Assembly (NCBI GenBank): GCA_028554755.1
Contig: JAPTOF010000003.1
Span: 3,452,501-3,516,500 of the forward strand
DNA from: Cordia subcordata
Taxonomy: Eukaryota; Streptophyta; Magnoliopsida; Boraginales; Cordiaceae
DNA length: 64,000 nt
Reading direction: 5' to 3'
The notes below the pieces were generated by a model. It was not told where the DNA came from. It was given only the letters and a program-made list of their open reading frames with translations, and searched no databases. Every line of letters begins with the position of its first letter. The stretch's first letter is position 1. Made by a program: the position numbers and the translations under genes. Below are positions 1-12,097 of the stretch, in pieces.

Positions 1-544
1 GATTAATGAATTTAAGTACCTCCATAACCCACTTAAGTCCGATGTCAATGTAGCTATAGCCCTATATTCAACTTCAGCACTGGTCTTTGAGACAGTTATT
101 TGTTTCTTCGAGCTCCATGATATAAGATTAGGCCCCTGAAAAATACAAAGCCAGTTGTTGATTGTCGTGTCGTTAGACAACCAGTCCAATTTGCATCATT
201 GTAACTAGCAATTGTCCAATCTAGTGAGGGAGTGATAGATAAATCAAGTGTGGTATATGTGGACAATGACTGAATTGACATATGGGGTTGACAACATAAG
301 ATATATCTGGCCTGGTCATGGTTAAATATTAAAGGGCACCCACCAACCTGTGAAATTTTGTCAAATTAGAAAGAAGTTCCCCATCATCATTGTTCAAGTG
401 TTCTTCTATCACTGGCATTGTTACTAATTTAACCCCTTCTAATCTATATTGTTGCAACAATTGAAGAGAGTACTTTGTTTGAGTGAGCACTAAACCATTA
501 TACATTTTGACCTCGATTCCCGAAAAGTAATACAAGAGACCCAA
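1..544 (-). pseudogene. Copia reverse transcriptase / RNase H fragment
   Basis: Read on the minus strand, 544-329 encodes the C-terminal part of a Ty1/Copia reverse transcriptase (motifs LLYYFSGIEV, LVLTQTKYSLQLL and KFHRLVGAL). The next stretch continues in another frame with the typical TRPDISYVVN motif, and 281-96 encodes the start of the RNase H domain (NDANWTGCLTTRQSTTGF). At least one frameshift separates the two parts, and reading continues in decayed form to base 1, so the element runs off the window. In an intact element these domains copy the RNA and remove it from the RNA/DNA hybrid. The upstream gag, protease, integrase and most of reverse transcriptase are absent; see the LTR entry at 557-775. 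Confidence 0.85.
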
Positions 545-556
545 ATCTTGATACCA
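545..556 (-). other. Copia primer-binding site (initiator Met tRNA type)
   Basis: On the minus strand this reads TGGTATCAAGA, close to the TGGTATCAGAGC site that plant Copia elements use to bind initiator methionine tRNA. It sits immediately inside the LTR edge at 557 and runs straight into reverse transcriptase coding sequence, with no gag or integrase in between. Confidence 0.6.
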
Positions 557-775
557 TGAAAGAGGGAATTTTCCCTTGTATTCGACAGTATGTTTATATA
601 AGCTTTCTCCTTAAATACTAGCATTTGCTACCATATGTAAATACAAATCATATCAATACGAATTTCCTAATCTAGGCTAAAATCACTCAATGATTGATTC
701 AAAAATATGTCAGCTATGATACATAAGGAAAGCCTATATTACAGAATATTATAATACCTTCTATTACCCTTGTCA
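557..775 (-). mobile_element. Probable 5' LTR of the truncated Copia element
   Basis: The plus-strand edge TGAAAGAGGGAATTTTCC closely resembles the LTR edge TGAAAGTGTGGAATTTTCC of the complete Copia element at 14146, and it directly abuts a primer-binding site. The outer limit is a guess, set at the first suitable CA dinucleotide near 774-775. The matching 3' LTR would lie before base 1, so it cannot be checked here. Confidence 0.5.
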
Positions 776-2397
776 AGGTCCAATGTAGTTTCAGAATTGG
801 ATACCTAACTCAAAGTGAAAAAAGAAAAAAAAAATTCCAAGCCATTGTTTCGATTAAAAAAAATAAAGGAAACTAAATGAAGAGGATAAATGAAAATATA
901 TTTTGCAAAAAGTTTTCACAAAATCATTTTTGTTTAAAATATCTACCCTGAGTCCTGACAACACTCATACATTCTCCTGTACAATAATATAACTATATTA
1001 ATGCATTGCTTTTCAAAATTTAGAAAAAAAAATTAAAGGATTCTTTTTATCTTTTCTCATATTTGTGTGGCCCGAAATTGAACTAAACTATTTGTGGATC
1101 ACCATGGATTGGATACATGATAAACAAGACCACATCAAGGCCTAGCTAACAAGGTCACACGAAAGGACAAACATTAGTTCAAGAGTTCAACTTTAATATC
1201 TTCATGTCAAGAATTTTAGAATTTCATCTTAAAATCAATTGGTGTCAAAAGGAATAAAATCTTATAAGATAAACTCGAAACTTAAAACTTTCTTTTGTAA
1301 GATTCTGTTAATGGACCACTACATGGATAAATGAACCACAAACAATATTTGAACACTTTATATTTTTGCTTTTCTTTCTTCATCGAAAATAATCGAGCCT
1401 TCTAAAGATAAAGTACATGAACAAGATCTTGATGATCAAGCCCGTTGAAGTAATTTCTTCACTTTTCCGAAAAGTTTTCTTGTTTCTGGCCTTTAGAAAA
1501 GAGTGTGGGCTCATGATCTAGCCCAACGGCCTGCCACCTGATCCAATTCTTAGTGTTGCAGTGAGAGATGGGTCAAAAGCAGTAAACATAGGAAACACGC
1601 ACATCGGTTTTAGTTTGTGTATGTGTACACGCCCCCACATATGTGCATCATTAACTATTAATAATATCTTTTAACAAAAAATTTGCAATAATTGAATATA
1701 ACATTTAAATTGAGAAAATAAAGTCTGGACATAGATGAATAAGATATGAATCTTTTGGAAAAATTATGCTTTACGAAATAATGACATGGGACGTTGGTAA
1801 AAAAGAAAGACTTTACTTTATATAATATATAGACGTATGAACATGAATGCAAGCCTGGTCATGAAATACTGTTCTGTGCATCACATTGTGCAAGTCATTC
1901 AAAGCCAAACCATGTTAATTTTGTTATGTACGGATTTCCGCTCTAAAGAAGCATGAGACACGGGACTTTGTACTATTAATTAGAAAAATCAGTTTTTGTT
2001 GACCGTCAAAAATTGTTTCATTTCTTGCTGAAATAAAGCTAATTTCTTACAAGTGAAAATACATAAAATTTTGCATTGAGACTGAATTTTTCTAGTACAT
2101 GAGATGTTACAAAGATCTGAACTCTTGGAAACAGAAACAAAAATCAGACAACTTGTACGAAGTATGAAAAATGAAACTGAGGCCGATGAAATACTAACAC
2201 TAGGACACATGCTAATTGCGAGTTGAGCACGGGCAGATCTAGAATATTTTGTTAATGGGCCCTAGATATTTTGGAAAATCAAAACTGGTACAGATGTGGA
2301 GCTAAGGAGGCAAAATGATTTTGCGTACAAAAACCAAAACAGTACTAGTTTAAAAAATTTTGTAGAGTTATTGAATATATTGTAGTTTTTGAACTTA
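776..2397. other. Intergenic, AT-rich, no gene seen
   Basis: No recognisable coding sequence, RNA gene or transposon end. The part next to 2397 is the downstream side of the WRKY gene and should hold its 3' UTR. A palindromic W-box-like TTGACCGTCAA lies near 2000, but with no context to call it functional. Confidence 0.5.
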
Positions 2398-3897
2398 TTA
2401 AGAGGAAAATCCTGAATGGTCAAATGAAAAGTTTGGGCCAAATATCATTGAGCTAAATGTGTGCCCTACACCAATGGTTGGCGAATTTGTAGCAGATGTT
2501 GTTTCTGAAGCTTGAAAGTCAACGTGCGTGTGATCAAAATTGTTGATTTGTGCAGGTGAAGTTAGAAAATAGTTTGAATCAGATGATGTAGGAGGCATCA
2601 TGGAAGCATGAAAATTTGTAGCGAAATTGTGATCCATCAGAGTAGGTGAAAATGGGAAACCTTCATGGTTAACGCTTGACGATGACGGGAAGTTAAATGA
2701 ATCAGGAAATGATTGGTTTTGGGTGTCTAAGCCCTCGGTTACGACTTTCAGGTTTGAACGGAAATCGGAGAGTAGCGTGTGTTCGTAACACCCTGTCCCA
2801 CATTGATCGTCATGATGAAACGACTTGTCTGTTTCGGGTTGAGCAATGACTTGCAGATTTTGATTCCCTCCACCTGCATTTGATTCTTGATTCTCAGGCA
2901 TTGTTGTTGATGCTGGCCTGATCAAACTGGGGCCTTGATTGCATGTGTGCCTTCCCCGGTAAGTGATCTCGAAGATTGTTGGATCATCATCTGATCTTTG
3001 CACTTGCTTTGTAGCCAAACAGCCTTGGGTATGTCGATGTGTACATCTATAGTAACCTCTGCATACAAAACAACGAACAGTGTTATAATACGAGTTATAT
3101 ATCCAGGGAAAAAAAAAAACTTTTCCTGAAAAAAATACATTTATAACATTTATTTGACTTGACTTTAGAAGTCAGAATTTTAACTTCTTAAAAAAATACT
3201 TCTTTAAAAGTTGTTAAAAAAACATTAAAAAAAAAAAAAAACCTAATCTAAGCGAGCCCATATATGTGTGCGCCTGCACATAGTAATTAACGCATAGCAT
3301 ATAGTGCAAAGTTCCAATACCTTGGATACTTGGCACCAAGAATTTCTTTCTGGCCATACTTCCTCCAACTATAGCCATCATCTAATGGTCCTTCAGGTGC
3401 CGCTGCTGGATAAACTTGAACTTGTTTTGTCCATCGAGGCATGGCCTTCCTGCTAGAGAAAAGTGTTATACAACTTAACGCGAACGAAGATGGTGAAAGT
3501 CTAACTCTGTAAATAAGGGCAGCTCGGTGCACGAAACCTGTTTACGGTTTTTCAGGATTTACCTTTTCCTGGAGCTGGAGGGGTCGTTGCGGTCATGATC
3601 CTTCGGCTCCGTATCAGAATCTTGGCTTCTGGGGCTTCCACTAAGGGAGCGTGGAGAATCAGATGCTCCAATTGCTGCCCCAGATGGCATGGATTCTTTC
3701 TCTTCAAGATGGCCTTCATACTTGACCATGGCCAGCACTTTGTCGTACGAGTCAATGATTTTGTTGACTAACAGCTCTCGAACTTCTTGCGAAGAGGATG
3801 GTGCATGAAGATGGATTTGCAGCTGATTTGCCATCTCCCTCCCTTGTGTTATCTCATTTATAAGATTCTGAAGCTCCAAATCTGTTAGCTTCTCCAT
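2398..3897 (-). CDS. Group III WRKY transcription factor (WRKY53/41-like)
   Basis: Three exons on the minus strand, 3897-3563, 3449-3321 and 3058-2398, with GT-AG introns and phases that keep frame, give 374 aa. The single WRKY domain has WRKYGQK at residues 140-146, followed by EILGAKYPRGYYRC. The zinc ligands are C160, C168, H192 and C194, i.e. C-X7-C-X23-H-X-C, which defines group III. The intron after YPR is at the conserved R-type position. The N-terminus (ELQNLINEITQGREMANQL) matches the helical leader of the WRKY41/53/30/46 branch. The acidic, Ser/Asn-rich C-terminus (about residues 200-374) would be the activation region. The protein should bind W-boxes (TTGACC/T) in the nucleus; relatives act in senescence, salicylic acid and pathogen responses. 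The exact orthologue among WRKY41, 53, 30 and 46 cannot be fixed by eye. No breaks are seen. Confidence 0.93.
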
Positions 3898-3922
3898 ATT
3901 GGTAAAGTAGAATGATCGGTCT

Positions 3923-4462
3923 TTGACCTCTCTTTACGCTAAAAGAAAGTAAAACGATCAAAAGGCACAACCAAGAACTCAGTATAGATCAAATAGAATC
4001 AACTGCCATGTAAATCATTAACATGTTCCCTAAAATTGTAAACGAAAGATTTTTTGCGAACACAAGAAGAGAAAATAACATATATTAGGTATGTAAGGAT
4101 GGAAACAAGAGAGAAAATAGTGAAGTGCATGAAAGCTGAGGAGGTGAGAGCTTGGAGTTTGTTTTATATAAGGAGGGGGCTGTGATTGATTTTCTTTTGA
4201 ATAGAGAAAATTTGTGGGAAAGAGAAAGGAAGAGAAGAATTGCAAAGTTTGACTGAGAATATGTAAGACTGGTCTTAGGTCATAGGAAGTGTTAATGAAG
4301 TTAGTCCAATTGCTGACCAATTCAAACAACCTGAACCAGTACTGAACATAATTAAACCCCACTAAAAAACGAAATTAAACATATTTGCATCGGATCACTT
4401 AAATTTTTAAATGAGGTAATAACTTAATAGAACAACTGTTACTCAATTGTTTACCATTGACT
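3923..4462 (-). promoter_or_regulatory. WRKY promoter: TATA box and three W-box cores
   Basis: A good TATA box, TATATAA, lies on the minus strand at 4170-4164, about 270 bp before the ATG, implying a 5' UTR of roughly 230-240 nt. Three W-box cores are read on the plus strand: TTGACC at 3923-3928 (inside the predicted 5' UTR), TTGACT at 4249-4254 and TTGACT at 4457-4462. Group III WRKY genes are commonly auto- or cross-regulated through such sites. Function here is inferred, because the core is short and can occur by chance. Confidence 0.5.
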
Positions 4463-6863
4463 CGATGAGTGGGGTGTGAGATACAATCATGAATATTTGA
4501 AGTGAAAAGTCAGACGACTGATGATTAAGCAATAGAATAGAGAGAGAGAGAGTAGACCGGATGACCAAAGAATCTTCAAACCTTCTTCCGCGTTATTACG
4601 AAGTCACTGGTACTATATTTCCAAGTGGGGGTCGAGGAGAGGAGAGATCTAGTAAATTAAGAATGACATTTACGTGACGTTGGGTTTGTAGTATTTTGCC
4701 TACGTAACAACCAATATAAACCAATAAAAACAAGTTATTCTCTACTGTACCTGCATTCATGTAGTCGTGATGATTGAGGATGGATAAAAGGAGTTAAACG
4801 TCATCTAAGAGAGTGATAGTATAATTTGCTCCGACTTTCACTACAAGAAAAGAGAAATATGTCGTTGAGATACTATATATGGATGAAAATGACAAAATAC
4901 TATATATAATAGTACTCCATTTTGAGTAAAAGTACTCTTAAAGAAACTTGGATTATGTTAGTAGATGGTACAATATTTGTCATTAGAAAACAATATTATT
5001 AACTACCTTCACATATATTGATATGAAGATTTCACAAAAAATCCCACACTGTTGATTGAAAATGAAAAACAAAAAGAGAGAACTTTATTTGTTCGAGGTT
5101 AGCAGAATTCAATTCGTAGACCCAATCACTAATTAATAAACCATGGATACAATAATCCTTTCAAGACTACTGCACCAAGTAATTCATGCTTCAACTTGAT
5201 GATGACAATTAGCAGACAATGAGACTCGAACCCGCAAATAGAGAGAACTTTGAACAATTCAATAGAGACTCTGAAAATATACTTAATATCCTCATATAAC
5301 AACCGAAAAAAAGATGGTGTTTTCCAAATCAAGACTTCTTTTTCAATTAATCGCACATTTTTAGTTCGAAATATTCCCACAGCTGTTTTAATTAACGTTA
5401 GGAAATGATAGAATTATGAAATATGGGTAGGTGGAATAGAAGTTGCTATTGAGGAAATTGAGCATATAGAGAGCTATTAATTAATTAAATGTAATAGCTA
5501 GGTTATTAGCATGTGGGATACCTTATAATACATGCGTAAACGTACTTGATTTACAGCAACTTGGTAATTTTCTTTGCTAAAAAAAAAGTGGCTGCGAGTT
5601 ACTCTAAGCTGTAGGTTCATGCATGTATCCCCATATCATCGCTTTGCTTGTGATCAGAACAGATTGTCTTCAATCCACGTAATAGCTAAGCATGTAGTGA
5701 GGGATACACCTAGCTAGAAGCAGTTGACAAGAGGGCTTAATTTAGTGATAGCACGCCTTTTTTGAGATTTACGAGTCAGGTTCGATAACTCATCATTGAG
5801 AGTAAGGGGTCACTATTCAACTTTTTAAATGAAAGAAAAAAATCTGATTTTTTTAAGAGAAGCAATTTTGTGCACATTGAAATTAATTAAATAACTCCAT
5901 ATATATATATATATATATATATATGAATATTTACCATCTTTAATCATTATTCCATTAAATCTAACCAACTCTTCAAAGAAGAAATCGTGGAGAATGATAA
6001 GTTTAATGCATGCTAGAAAGATTGAAAATGATAAATATTTATATTGGTAGAAATATTCCTAGAAGCAATAATATAGAGGTAGAGGGTCAACCCTAATGCT
6101 AAGACATTAATTATTATACAAGGCGAAGTTCAAGAGAAGTGGGTGAAAAACTAATTTATTATCTCAATAAATATATTGCAACCTCAATTTTATAACTTTC
6201 TTTAACCTAATTTAGAATCTGACAGCTTACGTAGTTACGACAGATCTGGCGGCTGTTGTCGTTTTATCTCAAACTCAGAAAGGAAACCCGATCCGTGCAG
6301 TAGGTTTTTGGATAAATCATGTTTGAAGTGAAGGTCCAGTGAAGAAGGTTAACAACAGAATATAGTAAAATAAATAAACATAGATAAACCATTTTCCTCA
6401 ACGAGAAATTGGCTTTGGAAGTTACCTATTATTAACTTCCATTGTTAATTATAGATTAACCATCGTGTATCTGTCGTGGTGAACCTAATATTAGAGTTAT
6501 CATCTCATCTAAAAGATTAAAATTGCAAAGAGGATATGAGTATTTTTATTTTGAGGCTTACACATAGACAGTTTAGATGTTTTTAAACAGATGATGGTGA
6601 ATTTTAAATCCATGACGCGAGCTCTAATATCATATTAGAGTTATCATCTTATTTAAAAGTTTAAACTTATAAAAATAGTATTGATATTTTTATTTATTGT
6701 ATTAATGCTCAGCCATCTTGTTATACTCATTTTTTAAAAAAAATAAAAAAAATACTCAAGTAAATACAAGCAACTCATGAGAATTAGTAAAATCTATCTC
6801 ACAGCCACGCAGAAGCTAAAAGAGAATAACTTGTACAAAAATTAATGCCACACAGATACGTAT
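4463..6863. other. Intergenic; microsatellite and direct repeat
   Basis: No gene seen. It contains an (AT)n run at about 5900-5925. A ~45-bp direct repeat beginning TATTAGAGTTATCATCT occurs near 6490 and again near 6634, with transposon-like text between the copies. A CACTA-like terminus (CACTACAAGAAAA) stands at 4839-4851 without a visible partner. Confidence 0.5.
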
Positions 6864-7077
6864 GTTGTTCACCATTATATAAACTGGTGTTCACCAATTT
6901 GATCTTCTATATATCTTTTATGTTTCAGTGTTCACCACCGTGCAAGTAAGTGTTCACACAGTGGGTGTTCACTAGTTTAATCTATGGTGTTCAATGTTAC
7001 CTAAGTTCTTAGTATTATGGTGGTACTCACTATACAAGTTACTGGTTCACCATTTTACTTGTTGGTATTCATCATTT
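6864..7077. repeat. Degenerate GTTCAC repeat array, left part
   Basis: The core (G/T)GTGTTCACCA recurs about nine times in 215 bp at irregular spacing of roughly 15-40 bp, for example near 6865, 6887, 6928, 6948, 6962, 6986, 7042 and 7064. The motif resumes at 9160 (TTTGGTGTTCACCAC), directly after the inserted element at 7078-9153, so one array appears to have been split. Confidence 0.6.
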
Positions 7078-9153
7078 TAGGGTATGTTCGGCAAAATTAA
7101 CAGTTAGAGTAGCTAATAGTAGTTTAGTCAGCTGATAGCTGTTAAATTTTAGTTGTTAGCTATTGGGAAAATCGAGAACACATGCACATACATCAAAGCA
7201 CAACAAAAAACATACACAAAGAACATGCAATATTTTTAGCATGGTTCGACCCTCTACCTACATACATGATCCCCTTTAGGATAAATTCTATTATTCAACA
7301 ATAATTGGATTACAACTCATGTGACTTTTTGCATGAATAGAAAAGTCTAAACTCTACTCCACAGAGTTCTTACAATGGTTCTATCTTCAACAGGACTAGA
7401 ACAAATGTAAAATATTTCCAATACTCTCGAGCTTTCCCTTTCACCCACACCCCCAATGGGTGTGGTCTTAAGACACACCAAATACAAGCTATAAGACCCT
7501 CTATTTGTAGGAAAGAAATCCTTCCCAAGATTTCTTCCCTACTATTTAGGTAACTTATATTTTGGTAACATAATTAATTGCCTTCCACAAGTTTTTTAAT
7601 TTGTGTTGGCTTGGACTTTGAGCCATAACCCGACAAATTCCTTCATTGGCGAAAAGTCCGAAGCTTCTTTGCCGCAACTGGAACCCTCGCTTAACAGCAC
7701 TCTTCACGGCAACAGCTACCAACACATCTTAGTAGGTTTTCGGAGTCATCCTCAACATCCCTCCAAATGCCATTTAACCTCGACCTCTCAAGGTTGTTTG
7801 CATCCTCCCTCGACACTAGGCTTCTCTGACGTGGTATTCTTTCGAACAATAGCTCTTCTTATTAGTCGTCTGGTCAAGACTTTGATCGTTCAGCTACGTA
7901 GTCTCTCCTTGCAAGACTCTTTATGTGTCCTCTTTGTGTCATCATCATGCCTAGTTCACCAACCAGGCTTTGATACCACTTGTTAGGAAAATCGAGAACA
8001 CACACACATACACATCAAAGCACAACAGAAAAAACACACAAAGAACGCTCAATATTTTTAACGTGGTTCGGCCCTCTACCTACTTCCACGATCTCCTCTG
8101 GGATAAATTCTACTATTCAACAATAATGAGATTACAACACATGTGACTTTTTGTATGGATAGAAAAGTCTAAACCCTCTCACATAGAGTTCTTACAATGG
8201 TTCTATCTTCAACAAGACTAGAACGAATGTAAGACACTCTCGATGCTCTCAGGCTCTCCCTCTCACCCACACCCCCCATGGGATGTGGCCTTAAGACACA
8301 CCAAATACAGGCTCCAAGACCCTCTATTTATAGAAAAGAAATCCTTACTCCTCAAGATTTCTCCTCTACTATTTAGACAGCTTGTATTTTGGTAACACAA
8401 TTAATTGTCTTCCATAAGTTTCCTAATTTGTATGGGCTTAGACTTTGAACCATAACTCAACATTACCAAATAGCTATTTAGCTAGCTGATTGAATATAAT
8501 GTATTGGATAAAATTAGTTGTTGGATTAGCTGTTGAATGTAAAATGATATAAACAGGACATTGGTATCGCATTATTATGATTATAATAACTATAATTGTT
8601 ATTACTGTTAATGAAATAAGATATTTTTTTTTATAATTGAATATATATTTCTTATAAATAGATTTTATTATTAAAGCATAATAAAATTATCTTTTTGATA
8701 GATTAGTTTTATTAGTATTACAAAAAAATATTTTTATTATAAAAATATCTTTTAATCAGTTGGAATTTTATTTTGTCATAAAAAATACACGGATAAATAA
8801 AACTTGCGCTTTTCTGGTATATATTGATTTGGATAGAACTTGAATTGCAATTTGTGTTATTTGGATTTATATTTGTGAAAAAATATAAAAATGTAAAGAG
8901 ATATTGAGTTTATGGTAAAATTGCCAAAAAAATTTTGAAGGGTAAGATTGCCAAAAAAAGTTGACACACTAAATGTTATTCTGAAACATTAATACTATTA
9001 ACTTTTGAGAAAGCACTATTTGAAACACTATTTTAAATGCAAACATTACTTAAAATACTGTTCTACCAAACAACAAAAGTTGAGCAAAATAGTGTTTTGA
9101 CTTAGTTAAAACACCAAACACTACTTAAAATATTATTATCGAACATGACCTTA
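7078..9153. mobile_element. Terminal-inverted-repeat (hAT-like?) element, host of a TRIM
   Basis: The left end TAGGGTATGTTCGGCAA pairs with the right end at about 9136-9153, whose reverse complement reads TAAGGTCATGTTCGATAA. The AGCTAATAG/TAGCTGTTA-rich subterminal text resembles common plant hAT-type MITEs. No transposase is seen. The TRIM at 7161-8462 lies inside. I found no clean target duplication, so the class is tentative. Confidence 0.4.
7161..8462 (-). mobile_element. TRIM retrotransposon (LTRs 7161-7635 and 7981-8462)
   Basis: Two direct copies of ~475-482 bp, both containing GGAAAATCGAGAACAC near the start and GCCATAACCCGACA or ACCATAACTCAACA at the end, flank only 345 bp of internal sequence. 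The plus strand at 7967-7978 is the complement of TGGTATCAAAGC, an initiator-Met tRNA primer site, two bases from the LTR edge, which sets the orientation as minus. The five-base flanks TTAGC (7156-7160) and TTACC (8463-8467) look like a target duplication with one change. The internal region has no gag or pol, so movement would depend on enzymes from another element. Open frames inside, such as plus 7603-7986, run through the LTR and primer site and are not genes. Confidence 0.85.
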
Positions 9154-9663
9154 GTATTTGGTGTTCACCACTATTTAATTTTAAATGCATCATTTGAACT
9201 TTATTAATATATTTATTTAGTATTAATCACTTTAGTTAATGATATTTAGAGCTATCAAAATGGTTAGGGATTGGGGGTCGATCTGCTTAATCTGCCAAAA
9301 TAGTGGCTTAGGGTTAAGACTTTGGTGACCCACTAAACCATTAAAGTGATAGTGATTATAGCATTAAAAAAATATTATATAAAGTCATTTACTATGGTTT
9401 TTGACATTTTTCTAATTGATTTCAACCTTTACAATAAACTCAAAATATGGTAGTGAATTATGACATTACTCATATTCTACATTCGAGGAAAGTTTCATAT
9501 CAGTTATTTTTCGTACAATAGTGGATTCTATTCATAAGCATACTTAACATATAATATCGTAAATGCTAAACATAGGGGTGGAACATTCTTAATCAATTAT
9601 ATATGTTATTACTTAAGGAATACTTAGGAAGCAACTCTTATCAAGAAATTTCATATAGATGTG
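9154..9663. other. Intergenic; remainder of the GTTCAC array
   Basis: It begins with the last visible GTGTTCACCA unit near 9162; after that it is AT-rich sequence with no feature I can support. Confidence 0.4.
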
Positions 9664-10189
9664 CATTCTAAAAATGTGGAATTTTCCTAACGTATATTAT
9701 TAATCATCCAAAGTATATATACAAGAGTTTGATATAATAGATAATTAGAGGTATTGAGGATATTCCTAAAACAATACAACCTCATCTTTTCAGATAATTT
9801 ACATACCAATCCTTATCACTAAGTTAGGCATAATTATCCTTCACCCCCCCTCCACCCCAAACTTGTGGTGATGCAACCACTGGAAGTTTGCCTCACAAGA
9901 ACTCAAACCGCGCTTGTATAATCCTTTGGTAAAAGTGTTTGCTGTTTGCTCCTTTGTGTCAATTTGCTGAACCTGAAGATCACCAGAATTTATCTTTTCT
10001 CGAACAAAATGAACATCGATTTTTATGTGCTTGCTTCGTCCATGTACAATCTCGTGTTGGTTGCCCCGTAAATCGAGCTAATATTGTCACGAAAAATGGT
10101 TGGCACTTCTAATAATGTAAGCTATAAGAACTTTGAAAGATGAGTAAACCAAAACATTTTAGATGTAACCAGATTCAAGGCATGATACT

Positions 10190-11925
10190 CTGCGTCACAG
10201 CTCAATTTAAAGACACTAGGTTGTTTCTTTGAGCTTCAGGCAACTAGATTTTTTTTTAAACATTTTAGAAGTTGATCACCACGTGTCATGGCAACCTCTT
10301 CAATCAGCATCACTGTATCAAATTAGTGAGAGTGAGGTGCAAGGTCGAAGTAACAATCAATCCGTCACCATTCCTTTCAAATATTTGAGGACTTGTTTGA
10401 CTACTACAAGATGGGGCTCGCATGAAACATGCATATATTGGCAAATTGTATTAACAACATGGGCAATGCTTTGCCTCATCATTAGCAAGTACTGTAAGGC
10501 GCCTACAAGTTGTCAAAATGCCGTTGGATTTGATAACAACTCTCTATCTGTTGCACTGAGCTTGTCTGATGACATAGGCGTGTTTTTTGGCTTTGCACCC
10601 TCTATTACATCATCATATAATAACTGCAATGTGTACTTTGTTTGCATTAATAATAAGCCAGAATCCTGATTTTTGACCTCTATGCCTAAAAAAAATGCAG
10701 TGCCTTCAGATTCTTCATGGAAAACTTGTTGGACAACAATTTATTAATTCATCAATGACTGTTTAATTGCACCGTGTAAGAATAATGTCGTCGACATAAA
10801 TTAATAATATGATTGTAGTACTATTGGCATGCTGAACAAAGAGAGACGGGTCATGATGAGAATTGAGAAAGTCATTTTCCAATAGATAAGAGCTGAATTT
10901 ATGATATCACATGCAATGCCTACTTGAGCCCATAAAGTGATTTCTTCAAACAACAAACATAATTTGGATGCAAGCTATCCATAAATCCCTGGGGTTGGTT
11001 CATATAAACTACCTCAGTTAAATCACCATGAAGAAAAGCATTTTGCACATCTAACTGTTGAAACGACCATTTATTTGTTAATGTGAGACCTAAAATGAGG
11101 CGAAATGTACCAGATCATACCATTGGACTAAATGTATCATTATAATCGCGACATGGTTGTTGAGTGTATCCTTTTGCCACCAATTGAGCTTTATATATTT
11201 CCAACGTGCGGCTGAATCAGTGTTTCACTCAATAAACCCATTTGCACCTAATTATATTTGCTCCTTGATGAGGTAGTTCAAGTGTCCAAATGTTATTTTT
11301 CATGAGAGAATTGAACTTCTCCAACATTGCATAATGCTAATTTGCATCTTTTATATCCTGACTAAAGCAAGTTAGATTTTGAGGTAAAGTGGTAGTAGCA
11401 ATGAGAAGACATGTGGGTAGAGCATGTTGATTAAAGAAGAGCATTTGTGCTCAATGAGTTCCATCCATAGTCCTTGTAACCAAATGGTGTCCACATGTGG
11501 TGCAACTGGAATTAAGTCATGTTCTAATGATGTTGATGTAGAGGAACTTGGTTGAGATAAGTGGTGTACAGTAGGTGACAATGTGGAGTTTGAGGAAGAG
11601 GATTCTAGGAGCCCAATGAATGATCTATATGTGATGGTTGTTATGGGAATTGTATGGATGAAGGTTGAGAAATATTGCTGTTAGGTGAAACGAGCTGAGA
11701 AATATTTGAATTTGGTGAGGATGGCAACTGAGTTTGGTGAGTTAAGTGACATGGTGTGAAGTGGTTCGCTAGATATTGAGATTGAAGTAAAGTGTTTGGG
11801 TTGTTGCTGGTATTAGAGATGAGTTGTACAAACAATTTGTGTAGGGTCAAAGAAGTTTGAAAGTGTGATGGTGGCACCATGATAGGTACTACTTTATATA
11901 GAAAAACTTCCTCATGAAATATCAC
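10190..11925 (-). pseudogene. Copia reverse transcriptase and RNase H relic
   Basis: Conceptual minus-strand reading gives the post-integrase linker (11925-11641), then a heavily broken reverse transcriptase. The 3' part is clear: SGLLLMQTKYTLQLLYD, LVGALQYLLMMRQSIAHVVN, VLKYLKGMVTD, and then RNase H with YSDADWRGCHDTR and SSKKQPSVFKLSCDAEYHA. Several in-frame stops and frame changes are present. The plus-strand open frame 10229-10669 is only a shadow of this relic. Confidence 0.8.
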
Positions 11926-12097
11926 ATGTTTGGGAATAAATGTTTTCCCGAAAGACAGATTGTAGCATTTGTAGCCTTTAGGAAAAGGATTATAGCCAAT
12001 AAAAATGCACGGGCAGTTCTTGAAATTTAATTTTGCCTGTCAAATGGGCTTAAACAAGGAAAACATTGCGAACCGAAGGTCCTTAGGAAAAAGTAGC

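Noticed and set aside
4839..4851. CACTACAAGAAAA, the terminus of CACTA transposons
   Set aside because: No inverted partner or target duplication was found in the window; too short to call an element.
7603..7986. 127-aa plus-strand open frame
   Set aside because: It runs across the TRIM LTR end, internal region and primer site on the strand opposite to the element; non-coding.
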